A DNA stretch of 64,000 nucleotides, from positions 1,329,255-1,393,254 of the forward strand of contig VFFE01008521.1 of the NCBI GenBank assembly GCA_008921705.1. The letters are read 5' to 3'. The position numbers were made by a program, and so were the translations under genes. Below are positions 34,201 through 45,964 of this stretch, piece by piece. Numbering within the stretch: the stretch's first letter is position 1; every line of letters begins with the position of its first letter. A model generated the notes under the pieces. The model was not told the DNA's origin. It was given only the letters and a program-made list of their open reading frames with translations, and searched no databases. Source of the DNA: Burhinus oedicnemus (taxonomy: Eukaryota > Chordata > Aves > Charadriiformes > Burhinidae).

Positions 34201-36034
34201 AGCTGTAAGCAAGTAAGCTGGAGACCTCATTTTACACATACGCCTCAGGTGCATAAACTCAGACTGCAGGCGCCAATTGATCTTCAGAGAAACTTTGTTC
34301 TGCAGGCACTAGTCTGCCAAAGCCCTATGTTTTGTGATGTAGCACACAAGAGAAGCTGCTTCTGAGAGGATGGAAAGGAAAGTAAGAAGAATATATCTTG
34401 GCTTAGGTTAATCAAAACTCTTTCCCTTCATCTCTGACAGAAAATCATCTGAATGAAAGATGGTTTTGAAAGGTGGACAAATGTATTTTGAATGTTAGAG
34501 CCTTGCTGCCTGTGGTGAAAGCACAGTCCTCTGTAAAGAATCCTGTGTGTAGAAATCAGACTTATTTTTCCCCTCTTCTCTCTATTCTGTCCATTCTTTT
34601 GAATAAAAATGGAAGTGTAGAACTGTAGCCTAACAATTTTTTGGCCTTTGCTGGCTAATTTCCAGATGTTATTTTAAAACAAATAAATAAAAAAAACAGG
34701 AAAATTTCAAAGCATGAAAAGGATGACTTATTTTTGTTATCAAGAGAACAATAAATGTACTTGCTATTTATACATGATAACATTTGTTTTAATTATAATT
34801 GCCACAAGCATAATTGTGAAGAACAAAAAGAATAGTAATTACTGTTGCTGTAGTTGCAGTTTCTTCATGCTATTAAAATACATATTTCTAGATGATATTT
34901 TGATAAGTCAACATTGCAAAAAATGACACCTGCGTTGACGGATGGATGTCTTTATGACTGCGGTTATTTCCTTCTGTATTCCCTTGCTTTCACACCTTTC
35001 CCTATGGAGTTCATATCAAGTAATCTTTGTGAATTATAAACAGTGAAATGTTGTGTTGTTGTCAAAGGAAAATAAATAATGTAATGTTAAAGTGGACCAA
35101 CTCACATCTGCAAGGACATCCAAGAACACCCAGAAAGATGCTTTTTCCTTTCGAGTCTATAGAAGACCCCATATACCAATACTTTCTCACCTGCCTCACA
35201 GGATGAATTACAAGTATGAAGATAGTGACATTTAGCAATATAAAGAGAAGTTGGAACTAGAAATAAGCACACATATAATAATTATTAGCTAAGGAAAGAC
35301 AAACTTGTGTTCTCAGAAGCCACGCATCAAGAGAAAGAAGAGTTGACCTGCTGTTCCTGTTTCAGTGATATCTATTGCTATCAGTTGTTCTTGGGATAGA
35401 CTAAAGAAGTGCATCCCATCTGAGCAGACAGAAGATGCAAAATTTGATCTGCTCAAAGACAGAATTACATATTCTTTTGGAAAATAAAAATACAAGCTCA
35501 AGTTACACTACAGACAGCTGCTTATTTTAAAAACTGGCTAAAGATTCACCAAGAACTTAAATAAAAATGAAGAAAACATAAATATCTTAACAGACAAAAT
35601 ATGTACTGATTATTGCAATGCCTTGCTTAATCTTCTGTATCATACACTCTTTCATATACATTCCTGACAAGAACAGCATGCAGCAGCTGAAATTTACATT
35701 ATATTTTTATTGTGTGTCCTAAAGGAATACTTAAATAGAGATCAGCATTGGCTATTATGGAAAGTGAGTAATATGTTACCTTGGATTTAATATTGTTAGC
35801 AACTCAGTTGGAGGCTGTGTCAGATTTACAACATAGTATCTGGCTGATATTGGCAGTAGCACAACCTCTTTCAAAGCTCTTGAGGCAACTGTCATAGATG
35901 TCAAATATGTCATATTTTGTTGAGGGGGGTGGGGGTGGAATTCTGTTGCCTATCACCCTAAAGTTACCTCCAGGAAGGTACAGGGTTTATTTTTATCCCT
36001 TGTGTAGACTTTCATCACTTTCTTCCTTTTCTAG
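31216..36034. other. Anonymous AT-rich sequence, no feature seen
   Basis: No transposon or gene signature is recognised. A good donor-like site AACAG|GTAAGT at 33117-33126 has no open frame upstream. A short G-rich tract lies at 35923-35938. Confidence 0.6.
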
Positions 36035-36167
36035 GCTTTTTAAATTTACTTCTGTGAACAATATGACATAGTTCAGTTGCATTTCATTTATACCTTGCAA
36101 GCAGCAAACTTTGCACATGGGCTTGGTTTGGATCACAGTGTTGATATTCAGCACTTATATCACACAG
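36035..36167 (+). CDS. Candidate 5' coding exon with signal peptide (unrecognised gene)
   Basis: A strong acceptor (CACTTTCTTCCTTTTCTAG, AG at 36033-36034) is followed by a 133-nt segment that ends at a consensus CACAG|GTAAGT donor (36168-36173). Within it an ATG at 36117-36119, with G at +4, opens 17 codons to the donor in phase 0: MGLVWITVLIFSTYITQ. This has the short n-region, hydrophobic core and polar end of a secretory signal peptide. The 82 bases before the ATG would be 5' UTR and contain one tiny upstream frame (ATG ACA TAG at 36063). The layout fits exon 2 of a secreted or membrane protein whose remaining exons lie across long introns. I do not recognise the peptide and found no convincing next exon; the open stretch after 36559 is weak. 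Chance is possible. Confidence 0.35.
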
Positions 36168-37103
36168 GTAAGTATGCTTCTAATATCTGAATATGAAGTA
36201 TTTTTTCTAGTTTCCAAGTAACAAAAGTATAGCTGAGACAGATGGGATTAACCAGTTTACATTAGTGTCACAAACTGCCACTGAATGAAGAGCGCAACAC
36301 ATCTTGCCCGACTGCAACCCTTGGCCCAGTTCACTATATCTACAAATTCAGGGAATTGGTTGTAAATATTTCTTCCTGTTGGGTTATATGTGGTGAACAG
36401 CACTACCAAAAAATAAGCTGTTGTGTAAGTGTGTTGTAAATATGTTGCGTATGGGTATATTTTTAGGAGTCTTCCGTCTTTTCCTTAGCTGTTACGCTTA
36501 CAGTTCAGGTTCATTTTACCTTTGAGTCTCTTGGCTACATTTTGATCAGCTCCTAACAGTTCACAAGCCTGTGTTTCCTTTCATGCAAACTAGAAACAGA
36601 GGGAACAGAGCTCCCCTCTGGCAGCTATTATGTGCCAAGGTCTTCTTCAGATGTAGGCTCAGCATGCAGCAAGGGTACACATCCAATTTCAGCCACTGTG
36701 AATTTCACCCAGGTTCGCCTATGGACCTCATTACCCTTGTTGACCTTTTAGGTATATATTCCTCAAGTAACAGACCTTTAGTCTTTAGCTGTTCTGGGAC
36801 TGATCTCATTAATTTTTACCTCTATGCCTTAGCTCGGTCAACAGGAACTTATTCACTCAACAACCTCACTCAGGAAGCTTACTAAAGTAAGATACATGCT
36901 GTCTTCTCTTGGGGAGCTGCAATGCACTGATTAGAGAAGCTTTTTCTCCTCTGCTTTGTATATTCACGCTTTTTCATATTAAACCAAACTGAAAGTCTGA
37001 AACCCTGGCACAGTCAAGGTGCATGATCTTTCTTTGGCTGCATATTGCAAGGCCAGACTGCTTTTGACCTTTTTTATCCACTTCAGTCCTTATCAATTAT
37101 TTC
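36168..37103. other. Sequence downstream of the exon candidate
   Basis: A frame is open from 36557 to 36751 after a modest CCTAACAG acceptor and is phase-compatible with the exon at 36035-36167. Its exit donor (CAG|GTTCGC) is poor, and a different frame is open for 104 codons over the same bases, so no exon is claimed. The rest shows nothing recognisable. Confidence 0.5.
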
Positions 37104-37108
37104 AAATC
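37104..37108. repeat. Target-site duplication AAATC, left copy
   Basis: Five bases directly before the 5' LTR, repeated at 38236-38240. The sister LTR has a 6-bp duplication, so one base may have been lost here. Confidence 0.8.
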
Positions 37109-37450
37109 TGTCCTGGTTTGAGGTAAAACAGGACCAATTTTGTTCAGTAACTTTACTTTTTAGCTAGGCCTCTTCTAACTGCTGAAATTAACAGCATTTT
37201 GTGCAGAAACTGTTCACTCTCAGAGGGATAAGACCCATGTTTAGAGTTCGTGCCAAGGAATGCTATGCAGAGAAGCTCTTGCTTATACTTATTGCTGTAA
37301 CACCCAAGGCCAGCCAATTTTGTTACTTGCCCTGTTGGAGGGTCAGAAGCAGAAAAGCGTAGAGGGGTCACCTCAGCGGGGAGTAGCGGACAGGACAGGT
37401 GACCCAAACCTGACCAACAGGGTATTCCATCCCATCTGCCTCATGCTCAG

Positions 37451-37457
37451 TATAAAA
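37451..37457 (+). promoter_or_regulatory. LTR TATA box
   Basis: TATAAAA in U3 about 250 bases upstream of the ATTAAA signal. The same context, CTCAGTATAAAAGCTGAGGG, is present in the LTR at 58899. Confidence 0.75.
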
Positions 37458-37704
37458 GCTGAGGGATCAAAGGGTCAGCCTCTCGCTTTCTTCAATGGCC
37501 AGCATCTGAGGAGGACTCTGTCTGTTTGTCTGCCTTTGATCCCGATCTTGAATCCACATCTGGAATCCAGTTCCCATTTGTCACTGAGTCCAGTCTGGGA
37601 CTTTCCCTGTGTCAGCTGGTGATGTGATTGTCATCCTGGGAGCTTGATATGGTTTTGTATATATTTCATTATTTTTCTTTTTATTATTTTATTGTTAATA
37701 TTTC

Positions 37705-37710
37705 ATTAAA
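37705..37710 (+). terminator. LTR polyadenylation signal ATTAAA
   Basis: ATTAAA in TTTCATTAAAGTAGTTTAG, shared with the sister LTR (59484-59489) and deleted from the antisense copy at 25714-26419. Confidence 0.6.
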
Positions 37711-37845
37711 GTAGTTTAGTTCCTTCTAAACTCATAAGTCTCTCTTTTTCTCTCTCTTTCTTGCCTCCCGAATGGAGCAAGAGAGAGAGAGCATGTGTTG
37801 TTCCACCAGATTGGGCCAATCTGGCCCAAACCACGACAGATTTAT

Positions 37846-37863
37846 TGGTGCCCGAACAGGGAC
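37846..37863 (+). other. Retroviral primer-binding site, tRNA-Lys3 type
   Basis: TGGTGCCCGAACAGGGAC begins eight bases after the LTR terminus. It equals the tRNA-Lys3-complementary site (TGGCGCCCGAACAGGGAC) except for one C-to-T change at a CpG. Lysine primers are typical of betaretrovirus-like and lentivirus-like elements. Confidence 0.9.
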
Positions 37864-38144
37864 TCGAGCAGGGCTTGACCAGGCCTCTGATAGATTGCTT
37901 GAATAGTTTGAATTCCAGCTTGCTCAGAGTTTAGAACAGACAGCTTACATCATGTCGTTCTTAAATGAAATGTTATATAGTGCCTTTAGAGAACTTTGCT
38001 TAAAGTTAATTGATGTGACTCTGTTTAACCTGTTGAATGGGATGAATGGTTTATTTACATTTTGTGTTTTTATGTGAAGGTTTAAATGTGCTGTTTTGGT
38101 GTGGTTTGCAATTCAGATGTATAACATGATTACTTGGATAATGG
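37864..38144 (+). mobile_element. Residual internal region of the provirus
   Basis: Only about 280 bases separate the primer-binding site from the remnant of the 3' LTR, so gag, pol and env are absent. A 41-codon frame starts at 37952 and stops at 38075-38077. It could be a leader frame or the stub of a Gag start, but it shows no recognisable motif. Confidence 0.85.
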
Positions 38145-38235
38145 TTCTCTCTCTTTCTTGCCTCCCAAGCGGAGCAAGAGAGAGAGAGCATCTGTTGTTC
38201 CACCGGATTGGGCCAATCTGGCCCAAACCATGACA
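38145..38235 (+). mobile_element. 3' LTR remnant (last 91 bp of U5)
   Basis: Matches the last part of the 5' LTR from the CT-rich tract to the terminus (...GGCCCAAACCATGACA), with six differences in about 90 bases by eye. U3, R and early U5 are missing. The junction lies in the TCTCTC tract. Confidence 0.92.
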
Positions 38236-38240
38236 AAATC
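38236..38240. repeat. Target-site duplication AAATC, right copy
   Basis: Identical to 37104-37108. It shows that 37109-38235 derives from one integration event and that the deletion happened inside it. Confidence 0.8.
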
Positions 38241-41200
38241 TCAGTAAAATATGGACTGAACAGAGCCTGCAAACATCAGCTAGAGAGGTGCTAACTTGGG
38301 TATTCTTCCTTCACATCCCAGCTTATTTAACATGGATGTCTTACATAAAAGTACGTTATCTGGACTCATTCTTGTTACATTTCCTGCTTAATACTGACTG
38401 CCTGGCTATTATATAAACATTTTTATGTATATTATACAGATTTCAAAGAATATGCATCATCCAAGGACAATTGTATCTCACAAATTATTACCAATGTTCC
38501 CTCTTTGCACTGTCAGTTAATTATATATCCTCTGAGTGTCTTACCATAATGGTAATTTCTTCTTTTTTCATTGTTTTGTTGCTTATCCTGACAAAAATGT
38601 TTTCTGTAAGTAAAGGTGAAAGGTCCAGGAAGTAGGAAATATTTCAGCGGACAATTAAATAGAATACAAAATAATAGTAACCTGAAGAATCCTATGGGAA
38701 TTTGTCACAACTGATGACTCAGCTATGTTTCTTTTAAGATTTATGATGTCCTTCACAAAACAAATTACAGTTGATAAAACAGAAAATCAAAAGTCTTTAT
38801 CAGACTCAAGTCAGTTATGGAAACAACAAATGAATCTAAGAATATACTACAATACAAAAACTGAAGTTGCAAAGTTATATGTTTCTTAGGCTATCTGTGT
38901 TTCACCATCAGAAATGTGTCAAAAATTTGCATAGGCTACACTGACCAAAATACTTTGTATGGTGTTCTGGAAATTAAAATTTCTCATATATTTCTAACTA
39001 CCATTATGTCACAAGAAGGTTCAGAGGTGAAAAAGCGAGTGGAAAGACATTTACTAATTTATCATACTGTCTTCTGTCATGGTGTGTATAATTTTACCCT
39101 CTAGCGTGAGACGGAGTGCGACTGTAGTGGACCTGGATAAATTCCACATTCCTTACTCTTGGGAAAAGTCAGTTTCTTTTCCTGTTATGTCTCCTCATGG
39201 CTTATCTGTGTTCACAGAGCTAGAAAGATACCGAGTATGGGTCTATAATATGTCTGACCTGATTAGAATCAGAAATTGGTTGAAGCTGAGGTCACTCCAC
39301 TAATCTGAATCTGCACATCCATGTTGTTCTTGCAAGGACCCTTTGCACTTTGCCTTAGTTTACTTGTAGGGTTTTTTTATTGTTGTGTGTCATTTTTTTT
39401 GTTGTTGTTGTTTCCTTACTCTGTCTTTAAAAAAGAAAGAGTTTTAATTTAAGTTTTTTGAAAGTTTTCCGTAAAGATATTGTCAGGTATGATAGCTAGC
39501 ATATTTTGATTTGGAAATGACAATAACCTTAAGCATGAAGAAAATACATGAATATATATAATAAAACTTACAGAAATAGGAAGGGTTTAGAGAACGTTTC
39601 GATGCAAAGTGGCACAATAACTTCAATAAGAAAGAACCAAAAAAACTCTAAGTAATATCATATTCTCATTTGGCTTGGTGTCTCAGCTGATGTTAAATGG
39701 CATAATTTCAGCACAATCAATGAAGCTGGTCTAATCTTCATCCTTTCAGTTGAATGGAACTATACCAGTTCACACTAACTGGGAGACCAGGCTGCTTCAG
39801 CAATGGCTTGTCCCTGGTTTTCATAATTTACAGTCAGCAGATCTGCTTCAAGTTATGGTCGTTCCAAGAGAGATGTTAATTCATTTATGAAAAGAAGGCC
39901 AGAACTGTTTAATATGGAGAGACGTATGGAAGTGCTTTGTGGGAGGTATCCATTGCAAAAGGATTTGCATGCATAACTGAAAAGTAGGGATGTTAGCATG
40001 ATGAAAATAACTTGAGGTAAAGAACACATAGCAAAAGTGGAGTAATATGAAATGACAGTGAAAATATGGATGAAAGAGGACAACTGAGTATCTGCCAGCA
40101 AACACTGATAATTCATTTTATAATTCCAGGATTTCTGGGAAGCAAATGCTGTTCAGTAGATATGCTCACAAATGGATTGTAATTACTCTTCAGTAAACAG
40201 AATGTAGAGAAAATGTCAGAAGATGCCATAGTGACGCATTCTCTTTCAACATGAACTTTCATTTTTATTTATTAAAAATTCTTCTTCTTATAGAGAATCC
40301 TATCATTTGACAGGAGCATTAGATTTAATTAATTAGGATTTGCACATGCCTATTTAGTACTTCAGCTGTTCTGGTACACTGAAGCTTAGGAACTGATTGT
40401 TTTTGCAACAGCACTGGGAATCCAATCTCTCTCCTGGTTTGGCAAAGCCTTTCAATATAGCTCTCAGCAGGGGAAGTCACTGGGCATGTTTTCATTGAAG
40501 CTACTCCTATTATTGGGCCTTAGACTTCCCCTCAGGAATTATTCACAACATAATTAGTTACTGAAACAAGAAGTCTTTTCAACTGCTTTCAGAACAAACT
40601 TCAGTCTGGTGATTGATAAGAATATGAGAATTTTGGGAAAGCTAACAATAGTAAACCCCTTTAATTAGGGGAAAAAAAAAAAAAACTAAAGAAGGCTTTG
40701 AGCTTGCTCTGTTCTAAAACTTGTTTTAAATTTTGTTTGCGTAATTTGTTTCATTTGGTTCAGACCAGAAGTGTGGTGAGACGAAGTACGTATTTAAATA
40801 TGATTACAGAAATAAATAATTTATCTTTAGCATCCAGACCTCTGTGGCCTGATTTTAAGCTAGATAAATGCATGGTTTTCTATGAGTCTGTTCATCCTTG
40901 TTCACATTCAAGCGTTCTTAACCAAGCACCTCTGAAAGCAATCTTGTACTTGATTACAAATACTGGTTTATACATCTGCAAAGAGACTCCCATATACACA
41001 CACTTTCTGTTTACAAATGGGGTTGGTTACACAATAAAGAAAAGATTTTAATTGGAATACTCTCCTAATGATTTGATGACTAAGTATAAATTTTGAACCT
41101 TTGGATTGTATGCCAAGGGTAATACCAGGTTAAATGCAGAGTACTATTCTGTTAGTCCTGATTGTACATTAGAGAATGGCTGGCTGAAATGTATTTTCTA

Positions 41201-42221
41201 TTTCTTGTATTAGCTTGTTTGATTGCTAGGAGTTACAAAAATGTAACTCCTACATCTCTTCTTGAGAGACATAACACCCAAGGCTTCTTATAAATGGAAC
41301 TATAAGACTTCAAGGACAGTGAAATATTTAGTTACTGTTTATCGTGGGAACTGTTACAGACTTTGAAGAAAAGTTATTTGTTTTATAGCAACAAGCGCCC
41401 TAGAGCTAGCTGTGTTGTTTCTCTTCTTTTTTCCTTTTGAAATAACAGTCAAATATTAGCAGAGAAAATGTGCACAGAAATGCCAGCGAATATCATCAAG
41501 CTGACTAATCAGAGATGGATTTTGGTATGAACTGCTGGACTTTGTCCTTGTGTTGTAAAGTCGTGCCAGGAGTCAGAATGGGGCCTTCATCACCACACTA
41601 TTTGCTCAGACAGACGTGGTCGCTGATCAGAGAGCAGGAGAGCACTCTCCATGCGCCATCTTCCAGGCATGCTTTGGGAAATGGACACGTGAGAAGTAGT
41701 CCTGGAACCTTACCACCTTCCCTAGCTGTTGGGTGAGAAACATGCAGTTATTCAAAACTGTCCTACATAAAAGCCAATTTCTCTTCTGTAAACCAGAAAA
41801 TGAGAAAGGAATTGAGAGTGTTGCCACCCAAGGTAAACCCTTTTGTTTCTAACTGCTTCCTAATACAGTGACACAGCTCACTTATTATTCCTTTCTAATA
41901 TACTTACGCAGACATCGAGTATTTCTGCTCATGAAGAGTTTAATTGGCTTCTGGAGGAGAATGATCACAATAGAAAGTGCTGTAGGTGGTATACATAGGT
42001 CTTCAATTTTCTGTGGCTAAGCCTGCCTCCATTTTGTAGATCAGAACTGTCTTTAAATATGACGAGTAACAAAATACCCAAAATACATTGTGACAAAAAG
42101 CTTTTGTGCTGCGATCTGTAAGTGACTGTGTTCTAGAGCATTAGGCATGTTTTGTTAAATATTATTTGGCTTAAAAAAACAGCTTTTGCATCAGATTTTT
42201 ACTTCTGCTTGTGATAGGGTT
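38241..42221. other. Anonymous AT-rich sequence, no feature seen
   Basis: No repeat or gene signature is recognised. The longest frame (117 codons, from 40698) has no motif. A T-rich tract lies near 39370-39415 and an A run near 40672-40685. Confidence 0.6.
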
Positions 42222-42443
42222 GTTGTATGCAGGAATATATTCTGCTTTTGAAGCTGAGCTTTGCTGCCTGCCATAGCATCCTGGCTGTCCATAGGGCAGA
42301 CCAGGTGGTATAAAGACCCTTTGGCAGGAGTGATGGGTCTGTCAAGCCCTTAGGATTCCATCCTTGTCTTTAATCATTCTTCTGTTAATAAATATCAAAG
42401 ATATAGGTCAAGTTTTTCTTCTTGTCCTGTTTTTGATCACATC
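42222..42443 (+). mobile_element. Possible short solo LTR
   Basis: Within about 220 bases there is a promoter-like GGTATAAAGACCC (near 42308) followed about 80 bases later by AATAAA in GTTAATAAATATC (near 42386). The boundaries are a TG start at TGTTGTATGC and a CA end at GATCACATCA. No target duplication was found, and no second copy exists in the window. It could simply be unique sequence. Confidence 0.25.
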
Positions 42444-43000
42444 AAACAAAACTCAGTTAATTATGATCTGAAAAATTATTTTAGGGTATCAGACCTCAGG
42501 ACAGAATCTTGCTGAAGCTGTACCTGCACCTACTTCTCTTTTGCAAAACGTGCCAAGCTAACATTTGGCCGGAGAAGCCAGCACAAAGCAGTTTTGTGCA
42601 GCTGATGTCAATGCAATAGCAGAAATTGGCTGAGTCCCACATTAAAGTGGTTTCCCACTTTGAGCCACATCAAAGGAAAAATGCTAATTCTCTAAGAGAA
42701 GGCAGGATGTTTAGGTGCTTTGTTGGTGCTGTTTTCAAATAAGATAATTTAATGAAAGTAGACAGAAGGAAAATTGGCTTATGATTATGTTTTTGGAAAG
42801 GGATAAAAAAACCCACTTTGCACCAAAGATGCAACACCGTATCTGAATATCACAAAACAACAGATTGAAATTCTAAACTGAATATGTTTGCACTGAAAAG
42901 CAATACAGTATTTCCTCTCCTTAGTGGTGAGAAGTAATTATTTTAATATTCACCATAGCTGTGCAAATCAGCTTTTACCCTATAAAAGAATAAAAAGTCA

Positions 43001-43057
43001 GGGAGGAGAGGAGAGGAGAGGAGAGGAGAGGAGAGGAGAGGAGAGGAGAGGAGAGGT
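43001..43057. repeat. (GGAGA)n microsatellite
   Basis: About eleven uninterrupted 5-base units. This is the complement of the CTCCT array at 5745-5790. Confidence 0.97.
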
Positions 43058-43634
43058 TCACTATCTTTTAGCAGAACGTCTATAAATGTACTTTTTCTAC
43101 ATACACCTAGAAGCAAATTAAATAATTAATTATACAAATAAAAAACTCCCAGCTGTACTCTGGAAGAGTTTTAAATTCCCCCGATATGTACTTATCAGAA
43201 ACCAAACTAATATAATTCCACCAGAACAATAAAAGAGAACCTAGAAAAGAAGGAATAAGAGATGGCCCTAAGCTGTCACTTGCTGCAAATGGACCAAGCG
43301 TATGGAACAGGACAAGCACATCCATCGGTGGGGATTTCTGACTGATCAGCCTGTGCTTCCAGGGCCCTCCAGGAGCTGCCTTGCCAGAGTGGCAGGTGAC
43401 AGCCCACCAGGATTCCAGGTCTTTATCTGTTGCTTACTGTTCAGCAAAAGTTGATGAATCTGAGATATTTTATTTTAAGCAAAATATTTAGGGCTTCAGA
43501 ATTTTGCATTTTCCAACAAAACTTCACTTCTGCTAGAAAAATTTCAACTGGCTGCTGGTTGTTGTTCTGTACAATTTCAAGCTGAAAGCACCATACAATC
43601 TGAATTTAATTCAGTGTGATGTAAAGTTGCAGGG

Positions 43635-43697
43635 GTTTTTTTTTTGGTGTTTTTTTTGTTGTTGTTGTTTTGTTGTTTTGTTTTATTTTGCTTTTTT
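43635..43697. repeat. T-rich / GTT low-complexity tract
   Basis: T runs with interspersed GTT units. There is no LINE body next to it. Confidence 0.8.
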
Positions 43698-45964
43698 AAA
43701 TCTACACCTTTTTACTGTATCTATCACTTTCATTGCTAATTACCTAAATTGGTTTACACACACTAGAAAATGCTTTAATTTAGTAATGTAAATACAGTGA
43801 AGAGTCCCTGAAATCCATCCCTCTGCAAGCACACTTTGTCATTAGAAAATTGATTTTTACCCCTCTACCATCGAAAATAAAATAATTGTATTGTCACAAA
43901 AGAAAATACACATTCTTGGAAGGTCCTGTAGGTTTATTTTACAATTAACAAAAAGAGAATCCCTCTGTTTGTGTACATTGCAAGAAAATATGTAGGAAGA
44001 TTTGGAAACTCTTAGCAGCAGATTGATGAGGCAGTGTTTTTTAACCTGAAGAGAATACTGACACACAAAGTGAAAGAACCATTTCTGGAAGAGACAAAAC
44101 TTTCATGTTATGTGAAATCTCAGAAATAACTCTATAATGTGAGTGAACTCATTGTGCTTGTCTGAATAAAAAGCATGCTATAACTCTCAAAGATTTAAAT
44201 TCAGTGAAACTTAACAATGTTGTTCCACTTCTTAGTTGTGCCATGATGAAGATTTTCACAGGTAAACTCCTACAATTTCCGTTACAAACATTTCAGGTGG
44301 TGCTTTGTTACACTTTCCCTGCAGCAGTCAATAAAAATGAACATGGACCCATCAGCACAGATCCTGACTTCTTAGCTTTGGCTGTCAATGGAGAGTGTAC
44401 GTGATGTAACACGTTGGACACAGGGACCAGATGACACTTGTTCCTTTCTTCTGACTGAACTGTAAGGGCACTGACCTCTGACACAAAGGCAGGACAAAAA
44501 CTCAGCATTCATAACATCTTAAACTGCTGCAATAAGATTTGACAGTATTCATCTGTCACAGTCAGAAGCTTGTTTTCACTTTCACAATAGCTCGACTGTC
44601 CAACAATACCAATGGACTGAGCCTAAAGCTGTCTACCCCAGTCACTGGCACAGAGGAGTAATCACAGGGAGATAACTTTTCTCCTCATCCTGGGACTAAA
44701 GAACTAACTTTTTCTCTCACTGAATAAGCTTATAAATTTGTAAAAATTAATATATCTGAGCAGAACAATATACCAACCATTTAATCTTCCTTTTATTCTC
44801 TTTTGAAGAAAAACTGTCAATGAATTCTTGAAAAGTTTTTGTGCGTTTGGATCAGCAGTTTCCATCAACAAGTCTCTCCCATCTCTCCTTGTGATTTCTC
44901 ATCAACTCTCTTCGAGGTCAAATGGTTTGAGCAAGCTTCTCATCTCAGGACTAGGTGTTGTGAGATTTTTTTTTCTGAATTTATGATTTCTTATTTTGTG
45001 TCACATTATGGACAAATGGATTTTACCACCTAGGTACAACATCAGTAAGAATGTGGTTTCATTTACATCTCCAAGAATAAAGGTGATTTGCAAATCACCA
45101 TTACTGCAGTCACGGTATAAATCCATGAAAATACCTTCTTGCTCTGTACCTTAAAATAACACTGATCTAGAATATTTGTTCTATTTTTTTCAGAATGCAT
45201 TACCCAAAGGACTGGCTCTTGCAGAACAAAAAAACAGATTTAGTAAGCATGACTGCAATGCCATTGATTTAAACTAGTTATTGCCTCATTCATCTTTGTG
45301 ATACATTAGTCTCCGACCGGCAACAATTAAAGCAAAACATTTTGATTTTCTGGCAAATATCATTATGTATACATCTGTACTTTTTGGGCCTGATAACTAA
45401 ATGAAAGTTTGATCTTCTAAAATTCTATGTTGTGAAATATAATCCATTATTTAAAGACCCATCGAACAGAAGAAAAATTTAAATTGATCCTTCTCCCCTG
45501 TCCTTCTATCGTAAGCTTTTAGGGTCATACATAGTTCACCAACAGTGATTCTGACAACAGTGTTTCTTTAGGATAATCAGGATGGTAGTCAACCTCTTCA
45601 GCTTTATCAGATTTCCTGTATTATATTTAATGCCACAGACAACTTCATAATTCCCTCTTTCATTAGAATGAAGACATACATATATCCTAGCCTGGCTAAA
45701 AAGCTTGGGTTCTCATTAAATATTCTTCTGTCTGGATTATTTTCCCTGTGTTATTTTATTACCTTGGTTCCTTCTGTCTTCATTTGCATTCAGCTTGTGC
45801 AAAATGTTATACAGCCAGCTGCCTGCCACTGCTTCTAGTTCATATGCTTGATTTCAAAGTTTTCTGGCTTGATTTTAACCTCTCATTTAAAGAAATTCCT
45901 GGTGATATATTTCCCGTTTAAGTTTGTTATACATGTAACATGAGCTGGGCCATATATACAATTT

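Larger units (their letters stand above)
37109..37838 (+). mobile_element. 5' LTR of a truncated ERVK-like provirus (family A)
   Basis: Runs from TGTCCTGGTTTGAGGTAAAA to CTGGCCCAAACCACGACA, 730 bp, with near-perfect 11-bp inverted termini. It carries a TATA box (TATAAAA, 37451-37457) and an ATTAAA signal (37705-37710), followed by a CT-rich U5 and a 19-base hairpin (37811-37829, TTGGGCC...GGCCCAA). Sister LTRs lie at 25714-26419 (antisense) and 58899-59605. A primer-binding site follows, which shows this is a 5' LTR. Confidence 0.95.
42444..45964. other. Anonymous sequence with low-complexity tracts
   Basis: Apart from the GGAGA microsatellite (43001-43057) and a T/GTT-rich tract (43635-43697), nothing is recognised. 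An exon-like segment near 44326-44400 was considered and rejected. Confidence 0.6.

Noticed and set aside
36560..36751. Phase-compatible open stretch after a CCTAACAG acceptor, as the next exon after 36035-36167
   Set aside because: The donor (GTTCGC) is poor, the frame length is ordinary for chance, and a second frame is open for 104 codons over the same bases.
37260..37622. 120-codon plus-strand frame and its minus-strand partners
   Set aside because: It lies wholly inside an LTR and recurs in the sister LTR at 59051-59410, so it is LTR sequence and not a gene.
40698..41051. 117-codon plus-strand frame
   Set aside because: No motif, and composition typical of AT-rich noncoding DNA.
44326..44400. 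Exon-like segment with CTTTCCCTGCAG acceptor and GTACGT donor
   Set aside because: One frame is open, but the donor is weak, the segment is short, and nothing in the peptide is recognisable.
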